Below the pieces are notes generated by a model. It made no database searches. It worked only from the letters and a program-made list of their open reading frames with translations, and was not told the DNA's origin. Of a stretch of 57,490 bases of DNA, positions 44,832 to 53,858 are shown in pieces (positions within the stretch are counted from its first letter, which is position 1; every line of letters starts with the position of its first letter). The position numbers and the translations under genes were made by a program. The stretch is from Alphaproteobacteria bacterium (GTDB lineage Bacteria; Pseudomonadota; Alphaproteobacteria; UBA9219; RFNS01), in the NCBI GenBank assembly GCA_016124955.1, contig WGMR01000004.1:1-57490 (forward strand), read 5' to 3'.

Positions 44832-45386
44832 CTAGAATTTCACCTGCGGCGCGGCCGAGGCCGCTTCTTTTTCGGCGCCCTGCAGCTCGAACATGCCCTC
44901 GCCGCGGAAACCAAGCGGCCCCGCCAGCAAAACCGCGGGGAACTGTTCGATCGATATGTTGTATTCCGCCACCGCGTTGTTGAAGAAGCGGCGCGCCGCC
45001 GCGATCTTGTTTTCAAGGTCGGAAAGCTCGTTCTGCAATTGCTTGAAATTTTCGCTCGCCTTCAGCTGCGGGTAGTTTTCCGCAACCGCCATCAGCTGCA
45101 TCAGCGCGCCCGAAAGCGCGGCTTCCGCGCCCGCGCGCTCGGCCATGCTGCCGCCGCGCATGGCGGAGGCGCGCGCCTGCGTCACCGCCTCGAACACCTT
45201 GCTTTCATGCGCGCCGTAACCCTTTACGGTTTCAACCAGGTTGGGCACCAGATCGTGCCGCTGCTTCAGCTGCACATCGATATCGGCAAAGGCGTTCCTG
45301 AAATTCTGGCGCAGCGCCACGAGCCGGTTGTAAAGCACGATCGCCAGAACGCCCGCAACAGCCAGCCCGCCCAAAATCCATTCCAT
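44832..45386 (-). CDS. lemA: LemA family protein
   Basis: LemA proteins are inner-membrane anchored coiled-coil proteins that often partner M48 proteases. The ATG at 45386 follows GGAGGAAACA, giving 184 residues; the longer frame adds 20 residues overlapping the DUF1674 gene. An N-terminal transmembrane helix (WILGGLAVAGVLAIVLYN) is followed by the family segment ALRQNFRNAFADIDVQLKQRHDLVPNLVETVKGY. The later FFNNAVAEYNISIEQFP motif is also conserved. It lies directly upstream of the M48 gene. Confidence 0.95.
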   Translation of the reverse strand: MEWILGGLAVAGVLAIVLYNRLVALRQNFRNAFADIDVQLKQRHDLVPNLVETVKGYGAHESKVFEAVTQARASAMRGGSMAERAGAEAALSGALMQLMAVAENYPQLKASENFKQLQNELSDLENKIAAARRFFNNAVAEYNISIEQFPAVLLAGPLGFRGEGMFELQGAEKEAASAAPQVKF

Positions 45387-45405
45387 TGTTTCCTCCGTTG
45401 TCAGA

Positions 45406-45567
45406 TCAGAAATCCACGCATTTGCCCCGGCGCTCCCAGTCGCCATAGCGGGTCGGCTCCGGGCCCGGCGGGCCGCCCTGTTCGGTCGCGGGCGGCAAGG
45501 GCGCGGGTTTGGCTTTTTTTACGGGCTGCGCTTGCGCGGGCGGTTTTTGCTGTGCGGGCTGCGTCAT
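45406..45567 (-). CDS. DUF1674 (SDHAF4-like) protein, 53 residues
   Basis: This short gene ends 19 nt before lemA on the same strand. The C-terminal half has the family signature GPPGPEPTRYGDWERRGKC followed by VDF and the stop. The N-terminus is a Pro/Ala/Lys-rich disordered stretch. The mitochondrial member SDHAF4 helps assemble flavinylated succinate dehydrogenase, and bacterial members are found mainly in alphaproteobacteria. The motif match is strong despite the small size. Confidence 0.88.
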   Translation of the reverse strand: MTQPAQQKPPAQAQPVKKAKPAPLPPATEQGGPPGPEPTRYGDWERRGKCVDF

Positions 45568-45650
45568 GGCTTCATCCTAGCAAAGCGGGGCCGGCGCGCC
45601 AGCAAAAACCGTTTGTTGCCGGGCCGCGGATTCCCTGATAAATCATAGCT

Positions 45651-46322
45651 ATGCAGCAAAAAACCCGTATCGCCCCCTCCATTCTTTCGGCCGACTTTTC
45701 GAAGCTGGGCGAAGAAGTGCGGGCGGTGGACGCGGCGGGCGCCGATTACATCCATATCGATGTGATGGACGGGCATTTCGTGCCCAACCTCACGATCGGC
45801 CCTTCGGTGGTCAAGGCGCTGCGCCCGCACAGCAAAAAACCGTTCGATGTGCATTTGATGATTACGCCGGTCGATCTGCTGATCCCGGCCTTTGCCGAGG
45901 CGGGCGCCGATATCATCACCGTGCATCCGGAAGCCGGGCCGCATTTGCACCGCACGCTGCAACTGATCAAGCAGCACAACAAGCGCGCGGGCGTGGCGCT
46001 GAACCCGGCAACGCCGATCGCGGCGGTCGAACAGGTTCTGGGCGATATCGATCTCGTGCTGGTCATGAGCGTCAACCCGGGCTTCGGCGGGCAAGCCTTC
46101 ATCGCCTCGCAGATCGAAAAAATCCGCGCGCTGCGCAAAATGATCGATCAGCTCGAAAAGCCCGTGGATCTCGAAGTTGATGGCGGTATCGATCCTGACA
46201 CGGTCGAGGAAGTCACGCTCGCGGGCGCCGATGTGCTGGTCGCGGGCACCGCCACCTTCCGCGGTGGGCCCGCAAAATACGCCGAAAATATCGCCCGCCT
46301 GCGCGGCGCAGCCGTCGCCTGA
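45651..46322 (+). CDS. rpe: Ribulose-phosphate 3-epimerase
   Basis: Rpe interconverts ribulose 5-phosphate and xylulose 5-phosphate in the pentose phosphate pathway. The 223-residue TIM barrel has the expected motifs: [13 protein letters not shown] at the N-terminus, [17 protein letters not shown] with metal-ligand His and Asp, [11 protein letters not shown] and LEVDGGI. It is followed 19 nt later by the heparinase-like gene and then purH, an order seen in other alphaproteobacteria. Confidence 0.97.
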   Translation: MQQKTRIAPSILSADFSKLGEEVRAVDAAGADYIHIDVMDGHFVPNLTIGPSVVKALRPHSKKPFDVHLMITPVDLLIPAFAEAGADIITVHPEAGPHLHRTLQLIKQHNKRAGVALNPATPIAAVEQVLGDIDLVLVMSVNPGFGGQAFIASQIEKIRALRKMIDQLEKPVDLEVDGGIDPDTVEEVTLAGADVLVAGTATFRGGPAKYAENIARLRGAAVA

Positions 46323-46341
46323 AACGGGCGACCCCCCCGCC

Positions 46342-47970
46342 ATGGCCGCCATTCCCAAATTCACAGATGTTTTGCCGGCGCCCGGCTTCGCCGGTCGCGC
46401 AAGCGCTGCGCTGCGCGAACGCGCCGCCGCGCTGGCATGGCACAACCCGCTCTATCGCTGGTCGCTGCAAGGCCCGTCGCCGCAGCAGATCACCATTGTG
46501 CCGCCCGATACTTGGCCCGGCGATGCCGCGCGCGGGCTGCTGATCGCCCAGCAAGGCCCTGTTGCCGCTGGCCTGCGCGGCACGGCGCTGCACGGGTTCG
46601 ATTGGCTGCGCGATCTGCGCGCGGCGGGCGGCGAAGGCGCGCGCGCCTGCGCGCGCACGCTGATCGACGGCTGGATCGCATCCGCCGGTAGCTGGCGGCG
46701 CGAAGCGATGGAAGCCGAGGTGACGGGCGCGCGGCTCGCATCCTGGATAAGTTTCCACGATTTCTACGCGGCCGGGGCCGAACGCGCTTTTCTGGCCCGC
46801 GTCTATGAAGCGGCGGGGCAGCAGCTGCGTCACCTGCAGCGCATCACGCCGGGGCGCCTGCACGGCATCGCGGCACTCGGCGCGGCACGGGGCATGCTGG
46901 CGGCGGCGCTCAACATGCCGCGCTGTGACCGCACGCTCGCGGCGGCGCTTGACTGGATCATGCGCGAAATTACCGGTTTTGTTGCCCCGGATGGCGGCGT
47001 GGCGGCGCGCTGCCCCGAACAATTGCTCGCGGCGCTGCGGTTGCTGATCGATGTGCGCGGCGCGCTAACGGCCGCACAAATCACGCCGCCGAACGATCTG
47101 CAGCTCGCGATCCAGCGCATGGTCCCGGCACTGCGTTTGTTGCGCCACGGCGATGGCGGCCTTGCGCTGTTCCATGGCGGGCAGGAAGGCGCCGAACTTG
47201 TGATCGATAGCGTGATCACGCAAAGCGAGGTGCGCGCCCGGGCCGCGCGCAGCCTGCCGCAAACGGGGTATGAACGCGTGGCCGCCGGGCGCAGCCTGCT
47301 GATCATGGATACGGGCGCGCCGCCCGCCGCCGGTAATGCGCACGCCGCGCCGCTGTCGTTTGAATTCAGCGTCGGCAAGCAACGCGTGGTCGTTAATTGC
47401 GGCGGCGCGCCGCAAGCCCCCGAAGCATGGTGCAAGGCGCTTTCCTGCGCCGCCGCGCATACGGCGCTTACCGTGAACGGCGTTGACCCCGATTGGGCGC
47501 GCGTATCCGCGCAACGCTACGAACAAGACGGAATGCATTACATCGAAACCGTGCATGACGGGTATGACGCGCGCTTCGGCCTCATGCACCACCGCACGCT
47601 CGCGCTTTCCGCCGACGGCGAGCTTTTGCAGGCGCGCGAGCTTCTGCGCCGCGCCGAAGGGCGCGCCGCGCGCGGCTTCGCGGCGTGCGATTTCACGCTG
47701 CGCCTGCATCTGCACCCCGATGTCCAGGCATCGGCGGCGCAAGGCGGGCAAACGGTTTTGCTGCGGCTCGATGGCGGGCAGGGCTGGCGCTTCCGCGTGG
47801 CGGAAGGCAGCTGCGCGATCGAGGAAAGCGTCTATGGCGGCCGCCCCGGCACGCCGCCCGCCAACCTGCAGCGCAGCAAGCAGATCGTTGTGCATGGCCG
47901 CACCGGCAACAGCGCCGGCGGCAACGATGAAACCGAACTTTGCTGGCAGCTGCAGCGCGAAGGGCGTTAG
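46342..47970 (+). CDS. Heparinase II/III family protein
   Basis: The 542-residue protein has an N-terminal alpha/alpha toroid (about 40-300) and a C-terminal beta-sandwich (about 300-540). Family marks are the GFDWLRDLRA segment, QTGYERVAAGRSLLIMDTG and HAAPLSFEFSVGKQRVVVNCG, which contains the conserved His before the beta domain. Characterised relatives cleave uronic-acid polysaccharides, but alphaproteobacterial members between rpe and purH have no proven substrate. No signal peptide is seen, which argues against secretion by Sec. The start at 46342 avoids overlap with rpe. Confidence 0.88.
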   Translation: MAAIPKFTDVLPAPGFAGRASAALRERAAALAWHNPLYRWSLQGPSPQQITIVPPDTWPGDAARGLLIAQQGPVAAGLRGTALHGFDWLRDLRAAGGEGARACARTLIDGWIASAGSWRREAMEAEVTGARLASWISFHDFYAAGAERAFLARVYEAAGQQLRHLQRITPGRLHGIAALGAARGMLAAALNMPRCDRTLAAALDWIMREITGFVAPDGGVAARCPEQLLAALRLLIDVRGALTAAQITPPNDLQLAIQRMVPALRLLRHGDGGLALFHGGQEGAELVIDSVITQSEVRARAARSLPQTGYERVAAGRSLLIMDTGAPPAAGNAHAAPLSFEFSVGKQRVVVNCGGAPQAPEAWCKALSCAAAHTALTVNGVDPDWARVSAQRYEQDGMHYIETVHDGYDARFGLMHHRTLALSADGELLQARELLRRAEGRAARGFAACDFTLRLHLHPDVQASAAQGGQTVLLRLDGGQGWRFRVAEGSCAIEESVYGGRPGTPPANLQRSKQIVVHGRTGNSAGGNDETELCWQLQREGR

Positions 47971-48112
47971 CAATAATCTTTTGTTTTTTTCACGAGCCCG
48001 GCGGAATTAGGGCAAGATTTCGCCACATTGGGCGCGCCAAATGGCATTTCAGCGCGTGAGAGCGAAAAATCGCCTCCCCGCCGCGCTGGAACCTTCGATC
48101 CAGGAGATCGCA

Positions 48113-48400
48113 ATGAAGACCAAGACCGTCATCACGGCAGCCGCCGTGGCGCTTACCCTTGTCATGCCTGCCGCCGGCTACGCAGCCACGCAGGCAACAA
48201 CGCCGCAACCCGCGTCCTATGGCGCGGCCATGCAGCAAAAGGCGCCCGAAAAGCATGCGTCGCTCGAAAAAACGACAACGCAAAAAAACCATCACAGAAA
48301 GAAGCACAAAACGCCCGCAGGCGCCGAAAAGAAATCCGGCGATACCGCAACGGACTGGAGCGATACGGGCAGCGACAGCGGCGTAAAAGCGCCCCGGTAG
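48113..48400 (+). CDS. Small secreted Lys/His-rich protein (95 residues)
   Basis: It starts after an AGGAGATCG ribosome site and begins with a clean Sec signal ([20 protein letters not shown], cleavage near residue 29). The mature 66 residues are disordered and basic ([18 protein letters not shown]), ending acidic. No family is recognised. It has its own terminator at 48420 and lies between the heparinase-like gene and purH. It could bind metals or nucleic acids in the periplasm, but nothing proves it. Confidence 0.7.
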   Translation: MKTKTVITAAAVALTLVMPAAGYAATQATTPQPASYGAAMQQKAPEKHASLEKTTTQKNHHRKKHKTPAGAEKKSGDTATDWSDTGSDSGVKAPR

Positions 48401-48419
48401 CTTTTGCCGGAAAACAAGG

Positions 48420-48449
48420 AAAGGGCGGCGGGAATGCCGCCCTTTTTTT
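48420..48449 (+). terminator. Intrinsic terminator after the small secreted protein gene
   Basis: AAAGGGCGGC (48420-48429) and GCCGCCCTTT (48436-48445) pair around a GGGAAT loop, followed by T to 48449. It lies 20 nt after the stop at 48400 and about 90 nt before purH, so purH needs its own promoter. Confidence 0.88.
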
Positions 48450-48537
48450 GGGCATTTTTCAGCGTTGTCTTGCCTTCCGGGCCAAACCGGCTTATCCGTT
48501 GGGCCTCGTTTTCGCAAGATGTGCAGGATGTTTTCCC

Positions 48538-50121
48538 GTGACCGACGCTATCAAGATTGCCCGCGCGCTAATTTCCGTTTCCGATAAAACCGGCCTGCCC
48601 GGGCTTGGCAAAAAGCTGGCGGCGATGGGCGTCGAAATTCTCTCCACCGGCGGTTCGGCCAAGGCGCTGCGCGAAGCGGGCGTCAGGGTAACCGAGGTTT
48701 CCGACTATACCGGCTTCCCCGAAATGATGGACGGGCGCGTCAAGACGCTGCACCCGAAAATCCACGGCGGCATTTTGCAGCGGCGCGATATCGCGGGCCA
48801 TGCCGAAGCCGCGCAAAAGCACGGCATTCCGCCGATCGATCTTGTCGTCATCAACCTCTATCCCTTTGCCGCCACGGTGGCCAAGGGCGCAACGTTCGAC
48901 GATTGCATCGAAAATATCGATATCGGCGGCCCGGCCATGGTGCGCGCCGCCGCCAAGAACCACGATTTTGTCGCCATCGTCACCGACCCGGCGCAGTACG
49001 CCGATGTGCTGGGTGAAATGGAAGCGCGCGGGGGCGCAACCACGCTTGCCCTGCGCCGCAAACTGGCGCAGGCCGCCTATGCGCATACCGGCAGTTATGA
49101 CGCAATGATCGCGAGCTGGTTCGCCCGGCAGCTGAATGACGCCTACCCGCAAACACTTACCCTTGCCGCCGCGCGCAAGCAGGCGCTGCGTTACGGCGAA
49201 AACCCGCACCAAAGCGCGGCTTTCTACACCACATGCGATACGCGCCAAGGCCTTGCCACCGCCACGCAAATCCAGGGCAAGGAGCTTTCCTATAACAACC
49301 TGAACGATACCGACGCGGCCTTCGAACTGGTGTCCGAATTTTCGCAAACCCCGGCGGTCGCCATCATCAAGCATGCAAACCCTTGCGGCGTCGCGCTTGG
49401 GGAAACGCTCGCTTCCGCCTACGGCCGCGCGCTGGCCTGCGATTCCGTCAGCGCCTTCGGCGGCATCATCGCCTGCAACCGCACGCTCGACGGCGCGGCG
49501 GCAGCGGCAATGGCCGAGATTTTCACCGAAGTGATCATCGCGCCCGATGCCGACGAGGAAGCGAAGAAAATCCTCGCGGCCAAGAAAAACCTGCGCCTGC
49601 TGCTCACCGGCGGCATGCCGGATGCCGGCGCGGACGGACAAACCGTGAAATCCATCGCCGGCGGTTTGCTGGTGCAATCGCGCGACAATATCGCGCTCGA
49701 TCGCGCGGCGCTGAAATGCGTCACCAGAAAACAACCGGGCGCGCAGCAGATGCGCGATCTGGTGTTCGCCTTCACCGTCGCCAAGCATGTGAAATCCAAC
49801 ACCATCGTTTACGCCAAGGATGGCGCCACGGTGGGCATCGGCGCCGGGCAAATGAGCCGGGTCGATGCCGCCCGCATCGCCGCGCGCAAGGCCGAGGATA
49901 TGGCCCGCGCAGCAGGGCTGCCCGAGCCGCCGACGCGCGGCTGCGTTGCGGCATCCGATGCCTTCTTCCCCTTCGCCGACGGCCTGCTTTCAACCATCGA
50001 AGCGGGCGCGACGGCCGTGATCCAGCCCGGCGGCAGCGTGCGCGATAACGAAGTGATCGAGGCGGCCGACAAGGCGGGCATCGCCATGCTGTTTACCGGC
50101 ATGCGGCATTTCCGGCACTGA
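48538..50121 (+). CDS. purH: Bifunctional AICAR transformylase/IMP cyclohydrolase
   Basis: PurH carries out the last two steps of IMP synthesis. The 527-residue product starts at GTG 48538 with AGGATG upstream. The N-terminal MGS-like cyclohydrolase domain shows [11 protein letters not shown] and VVINLYPF, and the transformylase domain shows RYGENPHQ, the catalytic KHANPCG and [10 protein letters not shown]. The long open frame upstream to 48028 crosses the terminator and has no homology. It abuts the convergent transporter gene at 50122. Confidence 0.97.
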   Translation: MTDAIKIARALISVSDKTGLPGLGKKLAAMGVEILSTGGSAKALREAGVRVTEVSDYTGFPEMMDGRVKTLHPKIHGGILQRRDIAGHAEAAQKHGIPPIDLVVINLYPFAATVAKGATFDDCIENIDIGGPAMVRAAAKNHDFVAIVTDPAQYADVLGEMEARGGATTLALRRKLAQAAYAHTGSYDAMIASWFARQLNDAYPQTLTLAAARKQALRYGENPHQSAAFYTTCDTRQGLATATQIQGKELSYNNLNDTDAAFELVSEFSQTPAVAIIKHANPCGVALGETLASAYGRALACDSVSAFGGIIACNRTLDGAAAAAMAEIFTEVIIAPDADEEAKKILAAKKNLRLLLTGGMPDAGADGQTVKSIAGGLLVQSRDNIALDRAALKCVTRKQPGAQQMRDLVFAFTVAKHVKSNTIVYAKDGATVGIGAGQMSRVDAARIAARKAEDMARAAGLPEPPTRGCVAASDAFFPFADGLLSTIEAGATAVIQPGGSVRDNEVIEAADKAGIAMLFTGMRHFRH

Positions 50122-50988
50122 TTACCGCGTAAACCAGATCAGCGAAAGCGCGGCCACCACCATCACCGCGCCCGCAAGCGGGCTGGCATTATCGGGCACG
50201 CCGCGCGCGCGGTTGTAAATCATCAGCCAAAGCGGAACCATAATAGTGATCACGCCCGGATAGGCCGGATTGGGCGCGAGCACGAGCGCGGCGGTGCACA
50301 GCACCAGCGCGGCAGCGCCGAGCGTGCCGATGATCAACCCGTTCACAAGCAGCTTCTTCGTCATCAGCGCGCGCATGCCTTTGCCGCGCCGCGCCAGAAT
50401 GCCCGCCAGCACGAAAATCGCCAGCAGATACGTCAAAAACGCATAAGCGATGCCGGTGCCGATCATCGGATAGGAAGGGTCAAACACATATTTATAAAGC
50501 GCATCGAGCGCGCCATAGATAAGCCCTGCGGGCAGCACGACAAGGAAATGCCGCCAGCCCGCATCGTTGCGGCGAATGAATTGCACGGCAAAGCCGGCGA
50601 AAAACAGCGCGCCCAGAACGCCGGTCATCCGCCCGGTATCGCTTAGCAGCGCCTCCATGCTTTCCGGACGCAGCAGGCCGTACGACAAAAAGGCGGTGAA
50701 CACCGCAACCGGCATATACATGCTGGTAACGCGGCCCGATTGCCGCGCCGCGAGATCAAGCAGGGCGGGCACCGTCAGCGTGCCGCCGATGCCGCTCAGC
50801 GCCACCACCGCATAAAAATACCCGTCCGCGGGAAGATAGGCCCAAGGCAGGAGCAGCAAAAGCACGGCCCCGCCGCCGAGCGCGCCCGTAAAAGCCAGTT
50901 CAAGCCCGTTATGCCGGAAATGCCGGTTGGCTTCGACCTTGGCGGCAAGAAAGAAGCTGCAAAACAGCGCGGCGAGGGCCCAGCTCAT
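50122..50988 (-). CDS. EamA/DMT-like membrane transporter
   Basis: The 288-residue protein has about ten hydrophobic helices in two halves, with short charged loops, as in the drug/metabolite transporter superfamily. The substrate cannot be deduced. The start overlaps the upstream deaminase stop by 4 nt (ATGA), implying translational coupling, so transport of a nucleoside, base or related compound is conceivable. That link is inference. Confidence 0.7.
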   Translation of the reverse strand: MSWALAALFCSFFLAAKVEANRHFRHNGLELAFTGALGGGAVLLLLLPWAYLPADGYFYAVVALSGIGGTLTVPALLDLAARQSGRVTSMYMPVAVFTAFLSYGLLRPESMEALLSDTGRMTGVLGALFFAGFAVQFIRRNDAGWRHFLVVLPAGLIYGALDALYKYVFDPSYPMIGTGIAYAFLTYLLAIFVLAGILARRGKGMRALMTKKLLVNGLIIGTLGAAALVLCTAALVLAPNPAYPGVITIMVPLWLMIYNRARGVPDNASPLAGAVMVVAALSLIWFTR

Positions 50989-51599
50989 GTTTTCTTCCGG
51001 GCGGTTTTACGCGCCTTACGGGGCGCGGTTTTTTTCGCCCGTTTTTTCGGCACGGGCCGCGCGCCGTAAGCAAGCTTGGTGACGGGCACGCCCACTTCGC
51101 GCAGTTTGGCGGCGCCGACCGCGATGCTCTTGCGCCATTTTTCTTTCAAGCGCGGATGGTGCTGGTGCGCCGCATCCGGCACATAGACGCGCGCGATGCC
51201 CGCGGCGATCAGATCGTCGGCGCAGGTGTGGCAGGGATCGAGCGTCGAATAGACCCGGCACCCCTTCAGCGAAAACAACCCGTGCCGCTTCATGTTCTGG
51301 CGGGCGAAGTTCAGCGCGCGTTTTTCCGCGCACATGATCCAGTATGATTTTTGCCCGCTGCGCAACCGTGCCGGCGTGCATTTTACGCCATCCGCAAAAC
51401 CGTTATAGGCGCAGGCCAGCATATGCCGCCCGTCGGGCGTGGTGATGACGGCGCCGACCTGCACCTTGGGATGCGGGCTCGCGGCCGCCTCTTCGAAAGC
51501 AAGGTCAATAAAGCGCCGGTGCGCGGCCGCGCCCCTGGCCCCGGCCTGCGCGGGCGGGAACAAATCGTTCAGCAACTGGCGCAGGCGGCTGCGGACCAT
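50985..51599 (-). CDS. CDA-fold zinc deaminase (dCMP/cytidine deaminase-like) with basic tail
   Basis: From the ATG at 51599 the product is 204 residues. The zinc site is C90-A-E92 in IMCAEKRAL with P122-C123-x-x-C126 in LDPCHTCADD. The core resembles dCMP deaminases (VQVGAVITTPDGRHML, YNGFADGVK), but the first ligand is Cys as in cytidine deaminases rather than His. About 20 residues at the C-terminus are almost all Lys, Arg, Ala and Thr, like histone H1 tails. The longer frame to 51989 overlaps secF and is rejected. It may act on a free nucleotide or on nucleic acid. Confidence 0.8.
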   Translation of the reverse strand: MVRSRLRQLLNDLFPPAQAGARGAAAHRRFIDLAFEEAAASPHPKVQVGAVITTPDGRHMLACAYNGFADGVKCTPARLRSGQKSYWIMCAEKRALNFARQNMKRHGLFSLKGCRVYSTLDPCHTCADDLIAAGIARVYVPDAAHQHHPRLKEKWRKSIAVGAAKLREVGVPVTKLAYGARPVPKKRAKKTAPRKARKTARKKT

Positions 51600-51711
51600 C
51601 GGGGCGCTTCTCCTTGCTGTGCCGTGGGTAAGGCTGGCGGCGCGGGGGTTCTTCCAAATCTGCCACGGCAAATATTGCCGAAGCGTTAAGGCCCTGCTAT
51701 ACCCTGCGGCT

Positions 51712-52641
51712 ATGAAATTCCCGCTCCATTTCGTTCCCCCCGACACCAAGGTCGATTTCGTCGCCGCCCGCTGGTGGGGCTTCGGCGTCACCATAGCGCT
51801 GATGATCGTCACCGTGGTTTCGCTTGCGGTGCAGGGCCTCAATCTCGGCATCGATTTCAAGGGCGGCATCTTGATCGAAGCGAAAGCGCCGCAGGCGGTC
51901 GATATCGGCGCGCTGCGCGGCGAACTTGGCGCGCTGCAGCTGGGCGAGGTCAGCCTGCAGGAATTCGGCGCGCCGACCGATATCCTCATCCGCCTGCAAC
52001 GGCAGGAAGGCGGGGAAGATGCGCAACAAAACGCAGTGCAGCGCGTGCGCGAACGGCTGGGGGACGCATACGAATACCGCCGCGTCGAAGTGGTCGGCCC
52101 GACGGTGGGCGATGAATTGTTCCGCGCCGGCGTGATCGCTTCCGTGCTCGCGGTGCTCGCGATCGCGCTTTACGTCGCGGTCCGCTTCGAATGGCAATTC
52201 GGCGTCGCCGCCATGGCCGCGACCCTGCACGACCTGATCGTCACCATAGGCCTGTTTTCGGTTTTGCAGCTCGATTTCAACCTCACGGCCGTCGCCGCGC
52301 TGCTGACGCTGGCTGGCTATTCGGTCAACGATACCGTCGTGGTGTTTGATCGCATCCGCGAAGTTTTGCGCCGCCAGAAGGCGCACGATCTGCGCAAGGT
52401 GATCAACGATTCCGTCAATCAGACTCTGTCGCGCACCGTCATGACATCGGGCACCGTGCTGGTCGCGGTGCTGCCGCTGGTGTTTTGGGGCGGGGAAACG
52501 CTTTTCAATCTTTCGCTGGCGCTCACCTGGGGTCTGCTGATCGGCACCTATTCCTCGATCTATGTGGCGGCATCCCTGCTGCTTTACATGCCGCCGCTGC
52601 GGCAGGTAAAGGCCGACCAGCCCGCGCCCGAAGCGGTTTGA
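51712..52641 (+). CDS. secF: Protein translocase subunit SecF
   Basis: SecF, with SecD, uses the proton gradient to help complete Sec-dependent export. The 309-residue product has an N-terminal helix, the conserved LGIDFKGGILIEA periplasmic motif, and five further helices including VNDTVVVFDRIRE and RTVMTSGTVLVAVLPLVFWGGE. It stands alone here: the upstream gene is divergent and secD is not in the window. No good ribosome site is visible before the ATG at 51712. Confidence 0.95.
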   Translation: MKFPLHFVPPDTKVDFVAARWWGFGVTIALMIVTVVSLAVQGLNLGIDFKGGILIEAKAPQAVDIGALRGELGALQLGEVSLQEFGAPTDILIRLQRQEGGEDAQQNAVQRVRERLGDAYEYRRVEVVGPTVGDELFRAGVIASVLAVLAIALYVAVRFEWQFGVAAMAATLHDLIVTIGLFSVLQLDFNLTAVAALLTLAGYSVNDTVVVFDRIREVLRRQKAHDLRKVINDSVNQTLSRTVMTSGTVLVAVLPLVFWGGETLFNLSLALTWGLLIGTYSSIYVAASLLLYMPPLRQVKADQPAPEAV

Positions 52642-52645
52642 ACCG

Positions 52646-53107
52646 CTAAAGCGCCGCTTTCACAAGCGTATAAAGCGCCGCGCCGACCGCCAGCGTAAAG
52701 CCGATGCATAAAAAGGGCGCAAAATGCACCTGCGTGCGCGGCTTTTTGGCCAGCCGCCACGCCCCCATCCACAAAAGCGCGAACACGGCACCCAAGGGCC
52801 AGGCGACAAGCGCGGCAGCCGGGCCGAAACCGAGCGCCGCGAGCATGGTCCATTTCACATCGCCCATGCCGAAGGCATCCGCCTTTTTCCATTTGAACCA
52901 CAGCCAGTTGACAAGCCAAAGCCCGCCGCCGATCGCCAGGGCCGCAAGCCCGTTGGTCCACAATACCACCCCTCTGGCTTCCCCCAGAAGGTAACCGAGG
53001 GTCATGCCCGCGCCGAACAGCAGGATTTTATCCGGCACCCTGCCGGTACGCGCGTCCGTTATGGCGGCGGCGACAAGGGAAATGTAAACGATCAGCAGCG
53101 CAATCAT
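52646..53107 (-). CDS. Small A24 prepilin peptidase (TadV/CpaA-like)
   Basis: This aspartic protease of the inner membrane cleaves prepilin leaders. The 153-residue product has only the catalytic transmembrane part, without the methyltransferase domain of PilD. Asp18 (in AITDARTGRVP) and Asp83 (in GMGDVK) are the two catalytic aspartates at the expected places. It follows the pilin-like gene by 30 nt on the same strand, so the two probably form an operon. It is the only prepilin peptidase in the window and a candidate processor of the giant fibre E. Confidence 0.9.
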   Translation of the reverse strand: MIALLIVYISLVAAAITDARTGRVPDKILLFGAGMTLGYLLGEARGVVLWTNGLAALAIGGGLWLVNWLWFKWKKADAFGMGDVKWTMLAALGFGPAAALVAWPLGAVFALLWMGAWRLAKKPRTQVHFAPFLCIGFTLAVGAALYTLVKAAL

Positions 53108-53137
53108 GGAAGGCTTTCTTGCAAGTGCCCGGCGCGA

Positions 53138-53716
53138 TTAATCCGCGACGCAATCGCTGTCCGCGCTTCCGCTCGGCTGCGTGATCCAGATCACCAGTGA
53201 TTGGTTTTCACTCTCGCTGTCGTAATCGGCTTCCTGCGAGGTGAATTTGATGCGCGCCTGCGCAACGCCCTGCTGCACGGCGACCGAAGCGGCGATCGCG
53301 GTCGTGCTCGGCTGGATCTTGATGCAGCGCCCGCCGCCGTCACCCGAATGATCGTAATAGGTCCAGTCGGTGAAGCCTCGCGGCGGCTGCGGCAATTGCG
53401 CCGGGCGCGCGCCGTTCCATAAATTTTCCTGCCCCGTAGGGTCGTTCGGGCATTCGACATCCGCCACCGCGGTGCCCGAAGCGTCCGACGTCGGCCAGCT
53501 GCCGCGGATCGTGTTGCATTCGAACATCTTGCTGCGGATCAGGTTCGCTTGCGTATGCAAAAGCGGGCTGATGCTGTCGGCCCGCGTTGCCGTGCCCATG
53601 TTGCTGGACCCGGCCGCCATCACGGCCGCAAGGATGCCAAGCAGCGCGACCACAAAAAGAATGGGGCCGATGGCGATCCCGGCTTCGGGGTGGAGGCGTT
53701 GGCTGGTGCCTTGCAT
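53138..53716 (-). CDS. Type IV pilin-like protein with unusual leader
   Basis: From the ATG at 53716 (GAGGAACAC upstream) the product has 192 residues. A 13-residue leader ends HPEAG, followed by the hydrophobic helix IAIGPILFVVALLGILAAVM. The usual Glu at +5 is Pro. The mature domain has four Cys in FECNTIRG, DVECPND, GRCIKI and SDCVAD contexts and a WTYYDHSGDGGGR loop. The leader and helix match those of fibre E (EAG-x-x-IGPIL-x-V-x-A). The prepilin peptidase is next downstream. No pilus assembly ATPase or secretin is in the window. Confidence 0.72.
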   Translation of the reverse strand: MQGTSQRLHPEAGIAIGPILFVVALLGILAAVMAAGSSNMGTATRADSISPLLHTQANLIRSKMFECNTIRGSWPTSDASGTAVADVECPNDPTGQENLWNGARPAQLPQPPRGFTDWTYYDHSGDGGGRCIKIQPSTTAIAASVAVQQGVAQARIKFTSQEADYDSESENQSLVIWITQPSGSADSDCVAD

Positions 53717-53858
53717 GAGGTGTTCCTCGCTAATTGACGGGTGCGGCGCTTTCCTTATACGCCAAATCCGGGCGGGCGCGGAACCCCGTTTCTTGCCAAT
53801 TGCGCGCGCCTGCGATACCACATTGCCTAACCTTTCTTCATTATTCCGGAGCAACATC

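Noticed and set aside
48028-48537. An N-terminal extension of purH by 170 codons
   Set aside because: It would run through the small secreted protein gene in another frame and its terminator, and no PurH has such an extension.
48568-49851. A 427-codon minus-strand frame opposite purH, and a plus-strand frame at 25184-26722 opposite typA and the phosphatase
   Set aside because: Both are antisense artefacts of codon bias and lack family motifs.
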